Shown here: piece after piece, positions 8,576 to 17,132 of the stretch
Numbering within the stretch: position 1 is the first letter of the stretch
Layout of the letters: each line of letters starts with the position of its first letter
Source: Candidatus Thalassarchaeum sp.
Lineage (GTDB): Archaea > Thermoplasmatota > Poseidoniia > Poseidoniales > Thalassarchaeaceae
Length of the DNA stretch: 64,000 nt
Assembly: GCA_022449345.1 (NCBI GenBank)
Contig: JAKURL010000005.1
Span: 38,570 to 102,569 of the forward strand
Direction: 5' to 3'
The notes under the pieces: model-generated
The model's database searches: none
Seen by the model: the letters and a program-made list of their open reading frames with translations, nothing else
Told to the model about the DNA's origin: nothing
Made by a program: the position numbers and the translations under genes

Positions 8576-9988
8576 TCAGGGGAGGACGATTGTTTTGAAT
8601 AGGAACCAAGGACTCCAGAGCTTCTTCTGAGCTTCTTTACTTGCAATCATTTCGGACATCATCTCTCCGATTTCTGGTTTCTTTGATGCACGCTTGACGA
8701 ACCAATTAGTCAATTTCTTCCATTTCATCATACGCTGTAATTTTGTGGAATTACTCAATTCTTTACCCAAAGTGCCCCAAAGCTCTCTCATATATTCATC
8801 TGCGGCAGTTTCTGGAAATCCTTGCGAATGAGCAATTCGATCGAAATGAGCACTTGTCATTTTTGCAGTAAGCAATGCGTTTCCAATTCCCTCTCCACTG
8901 AATGGGTCGACTAGGCTGGCGGCATCTCCAACTGTCATAGCTCCAGCCATCGCACTTCGGCGTGGCTGGAAAGAAGAGGGATTCCGTCTCGGCGAACCGA
9001 ATGGTAATTGCCATCCTTTTGCAGATCCTTCCAACATCTTGGCCTTTGTGAATCGTTGCTTAAATCGAGGGTGCTCCTTGATCACCCAATCTTGGATTTT
9101 CTTCAGGGATTTTTTCCTTCCTTTCTGTTTTCTTTGCTCCGAGATTAGCATTCCAATTCCTACATTAACAAGTCCATCGCGTACAGGGAAGAGCCAGAAG
9201 TATCCTGGAAGAACCTCATCGATGAAGTGAATCTCAATCGGCCCTTCATCCCCTTCAAATCCATCAACTCCTTCCCAATATTCACGATATCCTCCGCAAA
9301 AGTGCTCATCATCTCTGAATGGTTCTTCGAAGATATCAGAAACCATTGTTCGGGCAACGGGGCAGTTGTAACCACCCGCTCCTATGGTTACTCTAGCAGT
9401 ATAGGCAAGCTCATCCCCTTCACCCCTTAGACCGCCAGATTTTACCCGTACACCAGTAATTTTAGGACCATCTTCTGAAGTTTCATGTGTAACTTCTAGA
9501 ACACTGAATCCCTGCAGGACAAATCCACCATTTTCTCTAACAATTTGCTGCCCACGATAGAACATCAACCAGTCAAATTGTTGCCTAGGAAGTGCATATC
9601 CAGATTGCAAACCCTTTGCTTCATATGCCTCCTTTGGAAGCATGACCCTAACCTCTGAGCCATTTGCACTTCCAAATATGATTGAATCAACAACGTAATG
9701 AGGCGACTCATCCACTAATTGGAGAACTCCTAATTCCTTTGCATGGGACAGTGATTTACCACCCACAGCATCTCCACAGACCTTATCTCTTGGCCACACA
9801 TCTTTCTCGATTAGCAATACCTTGCAACCATTCATCGCGTTGTAGGCAGCCGCGGCGGACCCTCCTGGTCCTCCGCCGACTACAATGACATCAAAATCCG
9901 TCCCATCATCAGGGATAGAACCAGTCTCGATTGGTTGTTTGTAGTCCAACACAACGCTCCCTCGGGCGTGCCTAACGTCGTTGTGCAT
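8576..9988 (-). CDS. Geranylgeranyl reductase family FAD enzyme (archaeal lipid saturation)
   Basis: A 470-residue flavoprotein. The dinucleotide-binding motif VIVVGGGPGGSAAA is near residue 33, followed by the acidic strand-2 end LLIEKD and the family signature DKVCGDAVGG. The substrate-domain segment YFWLFPVRDGLVNVGIG and the FAD-ribityl motif GDAASLVDPFSGEGIGNA are hallmarks of geranylgeranyl reductases. In archaea these hydrogenate the isoprenoid chains of digeranylgeranylglycerophospholipids, or the side chain of menaquinone. Between those two roles the sequence alone does not decide. It is first in a minus-strand run and divergent from the CutA gene, with a gap of about 47 bases that must hold both promoters. 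Confidence 0.88.
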   Translation of the reverse strand: MHNDVRHARGSVVLDYKQPIETGSIPDDGTDFDVIVVGGGPGGSAAAAYNAMNGCKVLLIEKDVWPRDKVCGDAVGGKSLSHAKELGVLQLVDESPHYVVDSIIFGSANGSEVRVMLPKEAYEAKGLQSGYALPRQQFDWLMFYRGQQIVRENGGFVLQGFSVLEVTHETSEDGPKITGVRVKSGGLRGEGDELAYTARVTIGAGGYNCPVARTMVSDIFEEPFRDDEHFCGGYREYWEGVDGFEGDEGPIEIHFIDEVLPGYFWLFPVRDGLVNVGIGMLISEQRKQKGRKKSLKKIQDWVIKEHPRFKQRFTKAKMLEGSAKGWQLPFGSPRRNPSSFQPRRSAMAGAMTVGDAASLVDPFSGEGIGNALLTAKMTSAHFDRIAHSQGFPETAADEYMRELWGTLGKELSNSTKLQRMMKWKKLTNWFVKRASKKPEIGEMMSEMIASKEAQKKLWSPWFLFKTIVLP

Positions 9989-10035
9989 TCAAACTTCACC
10001 ATCTAATTGATTGCCGCGACCCCTTGTCGGCACAC

Positions 10036-10353
10036 ATGGAAGACACAGTCTGGGTTATCCAAACTACTCTACCAGGGGATTGGTCAGAGGCAATGGTGGG
10101 TGAATGGTGTTTTGATTTAGTAGAGAATGGCTTAACCGCTTGTGCTCAACATTCCAAAATTGCTTCCGTCTTTCGATGGGACGGTAAGGTGGAGAATGAA
10201 GTCGAATGGCGCATTCAGTGCAAAACCGACGCACCTCGAAAGCAACCATTGGTCGATGAAATCCACTCAAAACACCCTTACGATTTACCGATGATTATTT
10301 GTTTTGAGGCTAAAACCACGATGGATTACGCAGAATGGGTTGGCAAGAAATAA
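10036..10353 (+). CDS. cutA: CutA1-like divalent-ion tolerance protein
   Basis: About 105 residues, the usual CutA1 length. WVIQTTLP opens the ferredoxin-like fold, NGLTACAQHSKIASVFRWDGKVE matches the LAACVN...Y.W.G.i region, and HPYDLPMII is the conserved HPYexP motif. CutA1 forms trimers and has been linked to copper tolerance and to signal-transduction-like roles. A TTG four codons upstream (10024) is possible, but the ATG at 10036 gives the canonical N-terminus. It is divergent from the geranylgeranyl reductase gene. Confidence 0.9.
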   Translation: MEDTVWVIQTTLPGDWSEAMVGEWCFDLVENGLTACAQHSKIASVFRWDGKVENEVEWRIQCKTDAPRKQPLVDEIHSKHPYDLPMIICFEAKTTMDYAEWVGKK

Positions 10354-10416
10354 CTCCACCTCATTCATCTATACTCCTAGCGTTCACTTGATTTGCCCCC
10401 CCTATGTCCGAGGGCC

Positions 10417-11619
10417 ATGAATGAGAAGCACTCCGACAAGGAGTTCGCTACGAGAGCTGTATGGTCTGGTACACAAAATATCGAGGGAGCAGCGGTCACC
10501 CCGATTTTCAATACCGCTACCTACCAACTAACCGATGAGCGGTATGCAGGTTGGGCTGCAGGCGCTCAGCACACCACACTTTACTCGCGCCTTTCTAGTA
10601 TCAACTCCGAAGGAGTTGCAATGAAAGTTGCACAACTTGAAGGAGCCGAAGATGGCGAGGTATTCGCAAGCGGAATGGCTGCAATTTCAACGACCCTGAT
10701 GTCTTTACTCTCTGAAGGAGACCACATGATAGCTAGCCCCGATTGCTATGGAGGCGCCTATGGCCTCATGACAGAAGATCTCCCTCGCTTTGGCATAGAA
10801 GTATCAATGGCAGACATGCGCGACCCATCCTCCTATGAAGCCGCCATTCAAGAGAACACCAAGATTCTCTATGTCGAGACAATTACCAATCCAGTCATCA
10901 AAGTATGTGATCTAGAAGCAATGGCTAACTTAGCAAAGAAACACAATCTCATCTCCATTGTCGACAATACATTCGCAACCCCTTGGGCCTGTAATCCAAT
11001 CGATCTAGGATTCGATTTGGTAATCCACTCAGGTACCAAATACCTCGGCGGACATTCCGATTTAATCGCCGGAATAGTCGTCGGCCGCAAGGACCTAGTT
11101 TCAGAAATTTTCCCAAAGAAAGTCCACTTTGGTGGTGCCGCCGACCCGCACATGTGCTACATGCTCGAGAGGGGTATGAGAACCCTGCATGCTAGAATGC
11201 CAATTCACACTTCAAACGCTGCCGAATTGGCGCGCCGACTGGAGACTCACGATATGATTGAACACGTCAATCATCCGAGTCTTCCATCCAACTCTGATTA
11301 CGAGGTAGGCCAAAGAATTACTCCGAAGGGAACGGGTATGATGTCATTTGTTGTCAAGGGTGGCGACGAAGCGGCACTGACTTTCATTCGCAATCTTGAC
11401 CTTATCTTTGAAGCCACCAGTCTTGGTGGCGTCGAGAGTTTGGTCGAATGTCCTTTCAATTCAAGCCACATGTTTGTCCCAGAGGAAGTTAGGAACGAAG
11501 CAGGAATAGTTCCTGGATTCGTCCGTCTGAGCGTCGGAATTGAGAGTGTTGAAGACCTTTGGAACGACATCTCTTCTGCACTTGCCGAAACAGAGAAACA
11601 CCTCACCACTCTTGCTTGA
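10417..11619 (+). CDS. Trans-sulfuration PLP enzyme (cystathionine gamma-synthase/lyase family)
   Basis: About 400 residues of a fold-type I PLP enzyme of the Cys/Met metabolism family. FATRAVWSG and AVTPIFNTATY are the N-terminal family signatures, YSRLSSIN corresponds to the YSR phosphate-binding motif, VDNTFATPW contains the PLP-nitrogen aspartate, and SGTKYLGGHSD holds the Schiff-base lysine. The C-terminal RLSVGIE motif is present. Members include cystathionine gamma-synthase, cystathionine beta- and gamma-lyase, methionine gamma-lyase and O-acetylhomoserine sulfhydrylase; sequence alone does not discriminate. I prefer the ATG at 10417 over the TTG at 10393, because family proteins begin close to the FATRAV motif. 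The downstream LysE gene begins 9 bases after the stop, so it might export a sulfur amino acid; that link is inference. Confidence 0.9.
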   Translation: MNEKHSDKEFATRAVWSGTQNIEGAAVTPIFNTATYQLTDERYAGWAAGAQHTTLYSRLSSINSEGVAMKVAQLEGAEDGEVFASGMAAISTTLMSLLSEGDHMIASPDCYGGAYGLMTEDLPRFGIEVSMADMRDPSSYEAAIQENTKILYVETITNPVIKVCDLEAMANLAKKHNLISIVDNTFATPWACNPIDLGFDLVIHSGTKYLGGHSDLIAGIVVGRKDLVSEIFPKKVHFGGAADPHMCYMLERGMRTLHARMPIHTSNAAELARRLETHDMIEHVNHPSLPSNSDYEVGQRITPKGTGMMSFVVKGGDEAALTFIRNLDLIFEATSLGGVESLVECPFNSSHMFVPEEVRNEAGIVPGFVRLSVGIESVEDLWNDISSALAETEKHLTTLA

Positions 11620-11628
11620 GGTGAGGTC

Positions 11629-12228
11629 TTGAACGAAGCTGATTTTCTTGCTTTGCTAGTGTTCATCGTGCCGATGTGCTTCACACCTGGCCCGAACAAT
11701 CTGCTTTGTGCGGCACATGGCTCACAACATGGATTCCGTGCAACGATTCCAATGACACTTGGGATGCTGGTTGGCTGGTCCAGTCTAGGGGTCGCAGTTG
11801 GTGTGGGAACCGTATTCATTGAAGAAAATCAGGAGATATTTCAAGCATTGACTTGGGTAGGCGCAGCCTACATTGCTTACTTGGGATGGAAAGTCGCAAC
11901 ATCTAATCCTAAATTGGAAGATTCGCAAGAGACGGACCGCCTTGGATTCAAAACCGGCCTTATTCTACAAGTCGTGAACGGCAAGGCATGGATCCACTTT
12001 CTTGTTATGATGACAAGCTGGGGTTTGCTTTTCGGGAGTGGTATTTCTGGCAAGGTACTTCTAGTAATTCTCAACGCTTTGATAGGATACCCAGCAGTTC
12101 TGACTTGGGCGGCTTTTGGAATGGGGCTTCGCAAAATTTTCTCTTCCCCAGAAATGGCTAGAGTTCTGAATGGAGCGCTTGGTCTTTCTCTAATTTTAGT
12201 CGCGATTTGGGTTGCCCTTCCTCATTAG
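11629..12228 (+). CDS. LysE/RhtB family exporter (second copy)
   Basis: A 199-residue membrane protein with about six hydrophobic segments. FIVPMCFTPGPNNLLCAAHG is the conserved PGPxxL region of RhtB-type exporters, and LQVVNGKAWIHF corresponds to the NPK motif (NGK here). It is closer to the classical family than the copy at 3023-3667. The start is TTG at 11629, supported by GAGGTGAGG immediately upstream, which matches the Shine-Dalgarno consensus seen in the ribosomal operon. It follows the trans-sulfuration gene by 9 bases. Likely substrates are amino acids or homoserine-like compounds. Confidence 0.86.
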   Translation: MNEADFLALLVFIVPMCFTPGPNNLLCAAHGSQHGFRATIPMTLGMLVGWSSLGVAVGVGTVFIEENQEIFQALTWVGAAYIAYLGWKVATSNPKLEDSQETDRLGFKTGLILQVVNGKAWIHFLVMMTSWGLLFGSGISGKVLLVILNALIGYPAVLTWAAFGMGLRKIFSSPEMARVLNGALGLSLILVAIWVALPH

Positions 12229-12255
12229 GAATAAGAAGAAAGATATTCCCGGAAA

Positions 12256-13953
12256 TCACGAAGTTATTGCCCCAGCCCCAGATACTTCAGCCAACCACTT
12301 CATCGAATTGACATAATCCTCTTTTGCGTCTAGTATGTCTTGGTTGAGTAAGGAATCTGCAGCGTCCCAAAGCGCGGTCATTGCAGGAACCCAATCACCA
12401 CCTTTGTCTCTACTTGCCTCGTCAAATCTCCACGCGTCGGATTCAGTACGGTCGTGAACTACCAGCCACGCCCATCCCATTGCAGCATCAAGTCCCTTTG
12501 CCTTTCGACACATGGCAACCGTTGATGCCACACCATCTTGAGCAGCCTTCCGAATCAAGACCTCTGCAAAATCAAGCGGAGAGGGTAAAGTGCCTTCTTC
12601 CCACGGCAGGCGCTCAAGTTTTCTAGCCGAGGATACAGATTCATTGAGTTCTCTCAAGAATGCCCCGAAACCCTGTTTTCTCTTCATTTGTTTCGCATGA
12701 ATCTTCTCTGCTTCTCCCTCCTCAATTCCAAACATTGATTGGAGAATTTCCATACCATTGTCTTCCCAAAGAGCCACTAGGATTGGATGACAGGAGCTGT
12801 CTTCGAATCGAATCACCTCGCTTTCGGAGTCCAAAACGACTCCATCGGAACGGACCAATACCCCCTCTTCCATTCCATCCAGAACAACCCCAAGGGCTTG
12901 TTTTTCTTCCTCACTACCTTGAAGATGATTGAGGAAATCTTCACGCGCATTGCCATCAAACCAATGGTTGCCAGCGATGTAACCGTCCTCAATCGAGCTA
13001 AGAATTGCATTCCGACAAGAGCGTGCAAGCTTGTCGTCAGGAATCGCTAAATTCATCCAAGCAAGCAGAACCTCTTCGAGTTTTTCTCTTGCTTCTGCGG
13101 GCAATTCACGTTCGGCCGGCCAACCAACTGGCCTCCACATCCAGTCCGCTTCAGCGACAGCTGACATCTTGGGCGGCATCATTCCAAGCGCGATTGAGGG
13201 TACAAACGGTTCATCCCCTGTCTTTGCCAAAGCAGCGCCTGTAATTCCAACCTTTACCCCCTCAAAATCGAGTTTCAGCCAACCGGAATCGGAGAATTCA
13301 CCATTTTCAACAACTTCTTCGTCCAATCCTTTTGAATATCTAATCTCTTCTCCAGTTAAATCAATACTCGATTTGTTGAGACTTTCATCAATCCACTCAG
13401 CAGGAGCAACCGCTTTCTGGCCCGAACAGACAAATCCCCCGTCCCAAGAGAAGAACCACCAGCCCGCTTTGGCATGATCATCCCACACCAATAGCCTCAG
13501 TCGTGGGTGAGTGAAATTCTGAATCCCAACCATATGGGATTGCTTCCCATTCCCCCTTCGAATAAAACTGGATGCTCCATAAATGGGGCTATTGTAGACT
13601 GAAACTGTTGAGGTATCCGCCTCTCCAGCGGCTAGCAAACTACCCGCTAAGGCCCTACCGACAACATTTCCTCTTCTTTTTCCCATTCTCCTGCTTAACC
13701 ATCGACGGTTATGACGCTTCTTAGATATGGAATCGATATCTCTCAGAGTAGCCGCTAACATATCTCTCCGTGGTTTACCCAACTCACATTCAATGTCTGG
13801 GACGAAGACTTCAGGATTATCTAGCAAAGTCTCAAGATTGTGGTCAATTCTTTGCTGAATTTGTTTCGAAGCCTTCTTGATTCCTCGCACCCGCACCTTT
13901 CTCTTTCGATTTTTGTCGCCAGGAAACTGAACCTCGGCGGGGGGTCGTGCCAT
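12256..13953 (-). CDS. Uncharacterised 565-residue protein with basic N-terminus
   Basis: I do not recognise this protein. Residues 1-110 are strongly basic (KNRKRKVRVRG; KKRHNRRWLSRRMGKRRG) and would suit nucleic-acid binding. Residues 110-260 look beta-rich with many Trp and Phe residues (WWFFSWDGGF). Residues 260-560 are mostly helical and acidic. There is no signal peptide or membrane segment. It converges with the LysE gene and lies 24 bases downstream of diphthine synthase on the same strand, so it may share that transcript, which hints at a translation- or RNA-linked role. That functional idea is inference only. Confidence 0.6.
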   Translation of the reverse strand: MARPPAEVQFPGDKNRKRKVRVRGIKKASKQIQQRIDHNLETLLDNPEVFVPDIECELGKPRRDMLAATLRDIDSISKKRHNRRWLSRRMGKRRGNVVGRALAGSLLAAGEADTSTVSVYNSPIYGASSFIRRGNGKQSHMVGIQNFTHPRLRLLVWDDHAKAGWWFFSWDGGFVCSGQKAVAPAEWIDESLNKSSIDLTGEEIRYSKGLDEEVVENGEFSDSGWLKLDFEGVKVGITGAALAKTGDEPFVPSIALGMMPPKMSAVAEADWMWRPVGWPAERELPAEAREKLEEVLLAWMNLAIPDDKLARSCRNAILSSIEDGYIAGNHWFDGNAREDFLNHLQGSEEEKQALGVVLDGMEEGVLVRSDGVVLDSESEVIRFEDSSCHPILVALWEDNGMEILQSMFGIEEGEAEKIHAKQMKRKQGFGAFLRELNESVSSARKLERLPWEEGTLPSPLDFAEVLIRKAAQDGVASTVAMCRKAKGLDAAMGWAWLVVHDRTESDAWRFDEASRDKGGDWVPAMTALWDAADSLLNQDILDAKEDYVNSMKWLAEVSGAGAITS

Positions 13954-13977
13954 GATGTCTCCTCCACTTCCCTCGTT

Positions 13978-14805
13978 TCATGCTTGGTATCGCCTGCGCT
14001 CGTAAGCATCTCGCTCTAAACCCACGAATTTAGCAGGTAAAATCAGGCAATGAATTCGCCCACCGGTAATTTCCCCAATATCTAGTAAATCTCCAGACGC
14101 TACTCTCTGGTCTGGCGTGCCGAGGTCGCTGAGTAGTATCGCGTCCCAATTTGCAATAGGTGTGGCCATACTCTCTCGCCCCCCTCCCTCGTTTTCTACG
14201 AGTTTCTCAACCATCGCTTGTAAAATCTCAATAGCCTGTTTAGGTTGCATTGGTTTTGGTTGTTTAACACCCATTCCTGTAGGGTCAAGATCTAACAGAA
14301 CCAAGGTGTGTAGATTGTTGGTATAATTTGCATCAATCATTTCCAAGGGAGATGTCGGCAAGTATTCCCCATATGCGAATGGAAGGGTTACCTGCCGGCC
14401 GAATCGATATGATTGGAGGCCGGACAATGAAATCGCCAGAGAGGTTGCAGATAGTCCTGGAATAATAGAAAAATCGACTCCTTGCTCGGCACAGTGTGCT
14501 TCTAAATCAACATGAGTAGTCGCTTGCATAGGGTCTCCGACAACTAGCAAAGCGACCGAACTTTCTCTTGCTAAGGATAGTAACTCATTTGGTTCTTCAA
14601 CCATCGGGCGCATGGCTCTTTTCCAATTTCCAACCAACCCTTCAAGACGCCCTTCTTGGTCTTCAGGTAAGGTAGCTGTGTAACCCTCTAGGAATCGATA
14701 CTCACAGGCTCTGGCATGCTCGATGGCATCCGAGGTCATCAACCCAAGATCACCAGGTCCTAGGCCGATTAGCCAGAGACCGGGGGGGAGTCCGCCGTCC
14801 GTCAT
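13978..14805 (-). CDS. dphB: Diphthine synthase
   Basis: A 275-residue SAM-dependent tetrapyrrole-methylase-fold enzyme that methylates the modified histidine of elongation factor 2 in diphthamide synthesis. LWLIGLGPGDLGLMTSDA at the N-terminus, VVGDPMQATTHVDL in the middle, and LSGLQSYRFGRQVTLPF are diagnostic for DphB, whose usual length is about 265 residues. The open frame extends upstream to 15201, but that extension is antisense to Trm5 and low in complexity. I therefore place the start at the ATG whose complement is at 14803-14805, directly before TDGGLPPG. The gene is head-to-head with Trm5. Confidence 0.92.
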   Translation of the reverse strand: MTDGGLPPGLWLIGLGPGDLGLMTSDAIEHARACEYRFLEGYTATLPEDQEGRLEGLVGNWKRAMRPMVEEPNELLSLARESSVALLVVGDPMQATTHVDLEAHCAEQGVDFSIIPGLSATSLAISLSGLQSYRFGRQVTLPFAYGEYLPTSPLEMIDANYTNNLHTLVLLDLDPTGMGVKQPKPMQPKQAIEILQAMVEKLVENEGGGRESMATPIANWDAILLSDLGTPDQRVASGDLLDIGEITGGRIHCLILPAKFVGLERDAYERRRYQA

Positions 14806-14839
14806 GGTGAAGCGGGGGGCGTGCCTGCCCGTCATCAAC

Positions 14840-16024
14840 ATGATGCGCCACTTGGTCGTTCCAAATCGCGAGGTCGAGGCCGTTTTGGGCCACGTTAGGG
14901 CTCGCGAATGGGGTTCGTTGAACCATCGAGTATTCTCCAGTGATGACGGCCTTTCCCGCCTAATTCCACTAGACCCAGGGGCTCCATTGGAACTACCAGC
15001 AGCACTTGACTTTCCAATCGAAATACACGAAGGAATTCCTGATGAGAAAACTGAGACAGATTGGCTAGCCTTACTTGCTGCGGAAGTAGATGAGGAGACG
15101 ATTTCCGAAAAAGGAGAATCTTGGCCTTCAAACCACGAATTCATTGGAGACATGATGATTGTTAGAATCGATGAAAACGTAGTTGAGTTTACCGATTCCA
15201 TTGCCAGAGCAAAACTCGGCGCTCACCCTCACATTCGTTTACTCCTCGCCGACGATGGAGTAGAGGGGGAGTTCAGAATCAGACAACTGAGGCCAATTGG
15301 TGCCAGACTTGCCGACAGAATCCTCGCAGGCCCGAGTCTAGAATTTGCACCTCCTGACCTACTATCTACAGAGGTTGCTGTCAAGGAAAGCGGTCGAGTA
15401 ATCCGATGCGACCCAACACGTGCATATTTCTCCACAAAATTGCAAACCGAGAGACTAGAGACACTCGCTCTAGCAAAGGTGTTGCGAGAAGAACTCGGCC
15501 AACCCTTGAGAGTCGCAGACCCATTCTGTGGAGTTGGACCGGCTCTTGCTACATTACTCGGCGAATCAGATTTGGTCTCAGACCTACTAGCTGCAGATCT
15601 AAATCCAGACGCTGTTGAACTTCTGATGAGCAACCTGTCTAAGTGGGATAGAAGGCCATATCCGGAGGGCGCACCAGATCTTCAGCGAGTGCACGATAAT
15701 CGTCTCGTAGGTATGGCCGATGCGCTGAGCTTAGCCGACGACCCAACCATTTCAGGACAATGGAATCTAGTATTGGCGAATCTACCTCACAGGACCATCG
15801 AATTCCTTCCTGCACTAATCCCGCTATTAGACAGAAATTATCCATCAATGATACGCGGCAGAGCGCTTGTCGAAGAGGATGCCATTGAGGAAGCAAATCA
15901 AGCGATACGCTCTGCATTACCAAGCACGATGAAAGACAAACCACAACCTTCTCTGCAAATCAAGAGAGACTACAGCGCCTCGCTAAGACTTTGTTCGTTT
16001 GAGGCTTGGATTGATTCGGAATAA
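14840..16024 (+). CDS. trm5: tRNA (guanine37-N1)-methyltransferase Trm5
   Basis: A class I SAM methyltransferase that makes m1G37 in tRNA and prevents +1 frameshifting. RHLVVPNREVEAVL at the start matches the Trm5 D1 domain. The middle carries the FSTKLQTERL region. The Rossmann motif is VADPFCGVGPALATLL near residue 228, motif II DLNPDAVELL follows, and the catalytic-loop motif is NLPHRTIEFL. The ATG codons at 14840 and 14843 give a canonical N-terminus. An in-frame ATG at 14804 would overlap the diphthine synthase start codon, and the frame opens still further upstream. It neighbours another translation-modification gene, dphB. Confidence 0.9.
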   Translation: MMRHLVVPNREVEAVLGHVRAREWGSLNHRVFSSDDGLSRLIPLDPGAPLELPAALDFPIEIHEGIPDEKTETDWLALLAAEVDEETISEKGESWPSNHEFIGDMMIVRIDENVVEFTDSIARAKLGAHPHIRLLLADDGVEGEFRIRQLRPIGARLADRILAGPSLEFAPPDLLSTEVAVKESGRVIRCDPTRAYFSTKLQTERLETLALAKVLREELGQPLRVADPFCGVGPALATLLGESDLVSDLLAADLNPDAVELLMSNLSKWDRRPYPEGAPDLQRVHDNRLVGMADALSLADDPTISGQWNLVLANLPHRTIEFLPALIPLLDRNYPSMIRGRALVEEDAIEEANQAIRSALPSTMKDKPQPSLQIKRDYSASLRLCSFEAWIDSE

Positions 16025-16086
16025 ATCAAATCAGAACACTACAGCGCCGGCATCATCTTTTTCCCCCCCTATTATTACAGTAGAGT

Positions 16087-16392
16087 GTGTCAATATTAGG
16101 AAGCCTTCTCAAGTCCGCCGTCCGAGGAACCTTTCAAGATCACAAGAAATACGCCGATTATGAAAAGGAAATAGCCGCTAAAATGGCCGCGGATGACGCA
16201 AGCAAGTCTGCTAAGGAAACAGGCCTTACCGTAGACGAGGCCGAGGGCTTAATTGAGGAATCTCGCGTTTCTGCTGTTGCCGAAACCCAAGAGAAAACCA
16301 ACAAACAACAACACAAAATTGTGTTACTAATCTTTTTCTCCATCATTGCATTCATTGTTTTTGGTGGAGGGCCAGACCCTTCGGGCTACTAG
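16087..16392 (+). CDS. Small single-TM protein with coiled-coil-like region
   Basis: A 101-residue protein starting at GTG. Residues 1-70 are charged and helical (KYADYEKEIAAKMAADDASK; DEAEGLIEE), and residues 76-94 form one hydrophobic segment (IVLLIFFSIIAFIVF) close to the C-terminus, so it looks like a tail-anchored protein. No family was recognised. It is first of three consecutive small genes between Trm5 and tRNA-Asp. Its first four residues, MSIL, are shared with the third gene. Parts of the cluster are AT-rich: the row 16561-16620 is 21 of 60 G or C by hand count. Confidence 0.55.
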   Translation: MSILGSLLKSAVRGTFQDHKKYADYEKEIAAKMAADDASKSAKETGLTVDEAEGLIEESRVSAVAETQEKTNKQQHKIVLLIFFSIIAFIVFGGGPDPSGY

Positions 16393-16413
16393 ACATTATT
16401 ACGAGGAAACAAC

Positions 16414-16635
16414 ATGCCACTAGACATTATTGGATTGATTGCCGTCGATGCTGCGGGGGGGTCAATCAAAAAAAGCAGCGACAAAAAGAAACTAGAAGCT
16501 GCCAAAGACGATCCAGAAGAGTATGAGCGAATCTTGGAAGAAATAGAAAAGAGGAAGGAAAGAAACAACAAGATCGCCCTTTATCTGTTTGGTTTTTTTG
16601 TTGTTTATCTGTTTTGGGCATCAATATTTGGATAA
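16414..16635 (+). CDS. Small single-TM protein with charged helix
   Basis: A 73-residue protein: a short hydrophobic N-terminus (MPLDIIGLIAVDAAGG), then a highly charged helical stretch (DKKKLEAAKDDPEEYERILEEIEKR), then a C-terminal hydrophobic segment (IALYLFGFFVVYLFWASIF). The layout resembles the preceding small gene. The start ATG lies 21 bases after the previous stop and has GAGGAAAC upstream. No family was recognised. Confidence 0.55.
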   Translation: MPLDIIGLIAVDAAGGSIKKSSDKKKLEAAKDDPEEYERILEEIEKRKERNNKIALYLFGFFVVYLFWASIFG

Positions 16636-16652
16636 AGGAGTGACTAGCAATT

Positions 16653-16922
16653 ATGTCAATTTTGGATTTATTTCTTCATGACCTCGCCCAAGCCAAAAAA
16701 AAGAGGGCCGAAGGGGTAGATGTAGAGGCCGCGAAGAAAAACTCGGAAAAACTCTCCCCTAAAGAACGCCAAGCCCTTATGTCTCGAAAGTGTTCAGTAC
16801 CTGGGTGTAACACAGGAAATTTTCGAATGACAGATTATTGTCATAAACATCAAGACCACATTTCATCAAATTCAGAACCAGAAACTGAGGAAGAAGAAAA
16901 CTGGTGGGAAGACGAGAATTAG
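16653..16922 (+). CDS. Small protein with Cys/His putative metal-binding motif
   Basis: An 89-residue soluble protein. Residues 15-40 are Lys/Glu-rich. Residues 47-66 contain C-x4-C followed by CHKH (CSVPGCNTG... YCHKH), which could bind zinc. The C-terminus is very acidic (EPETEEEENWWEDEN). AAAGGAG upstream of the ATG supports the start. Its TAG stop directly abuts the encoded CCA of the convergent tRNA-Asp gene. No family was recognised. Confidence 0.55.
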   Translation: MSILDLFLHDLAQAKKKRAEGVDVEAAKKNSEKLSPKERQALMSRKCSVPGCNTGNFRMTDYCHKHQDHISSNSEPETEEEENWWEDEN

Positions 16923-16998
16923 TGGCGCCCCGACCGGGATTTGAACCCGGGTCGAAGCCTCGACAGGGCTTCATGATAGGCCACTACACCATCAGGGC
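16923..16998 (-). tRNA. tRNA-Asp (GTC)
   Basis: Read on the minus strand, the acceptor strands GCCCTGA and TCGGGGC pair with one G-U. The anticodon stem GAAGC/GCTTC encloses the loop with T33 and anticodon GTC. The T arm CCCGG-TTCAAAT-CCCGG is canonical, and the discriminator G is followed by an encoded CCA at 16923-16925. No intron is present. The 3' end directly meets the TAG stop of the plus-strand small gene. Confidence 0.93.
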
Positions 16999-17132
16999 AG
17001 GAGTCGGCACGACTACCGTTCTGTATTTCAATCGCTCGCGTGGCGTGGGTGTTGCTATTTCAGAACATCAGAAGCAATTGTTGAGACGAAAACGGGGCAT
17101 TATTCATCATCCCTCTTCTGCCCCATTTCTGT

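Noticed and set aside
14806..15201. N-terminal extension of diphthine synthase
   Set aside because: It is antisense to Trm5, low in complexity, and the canonical DphB start is at 14805.
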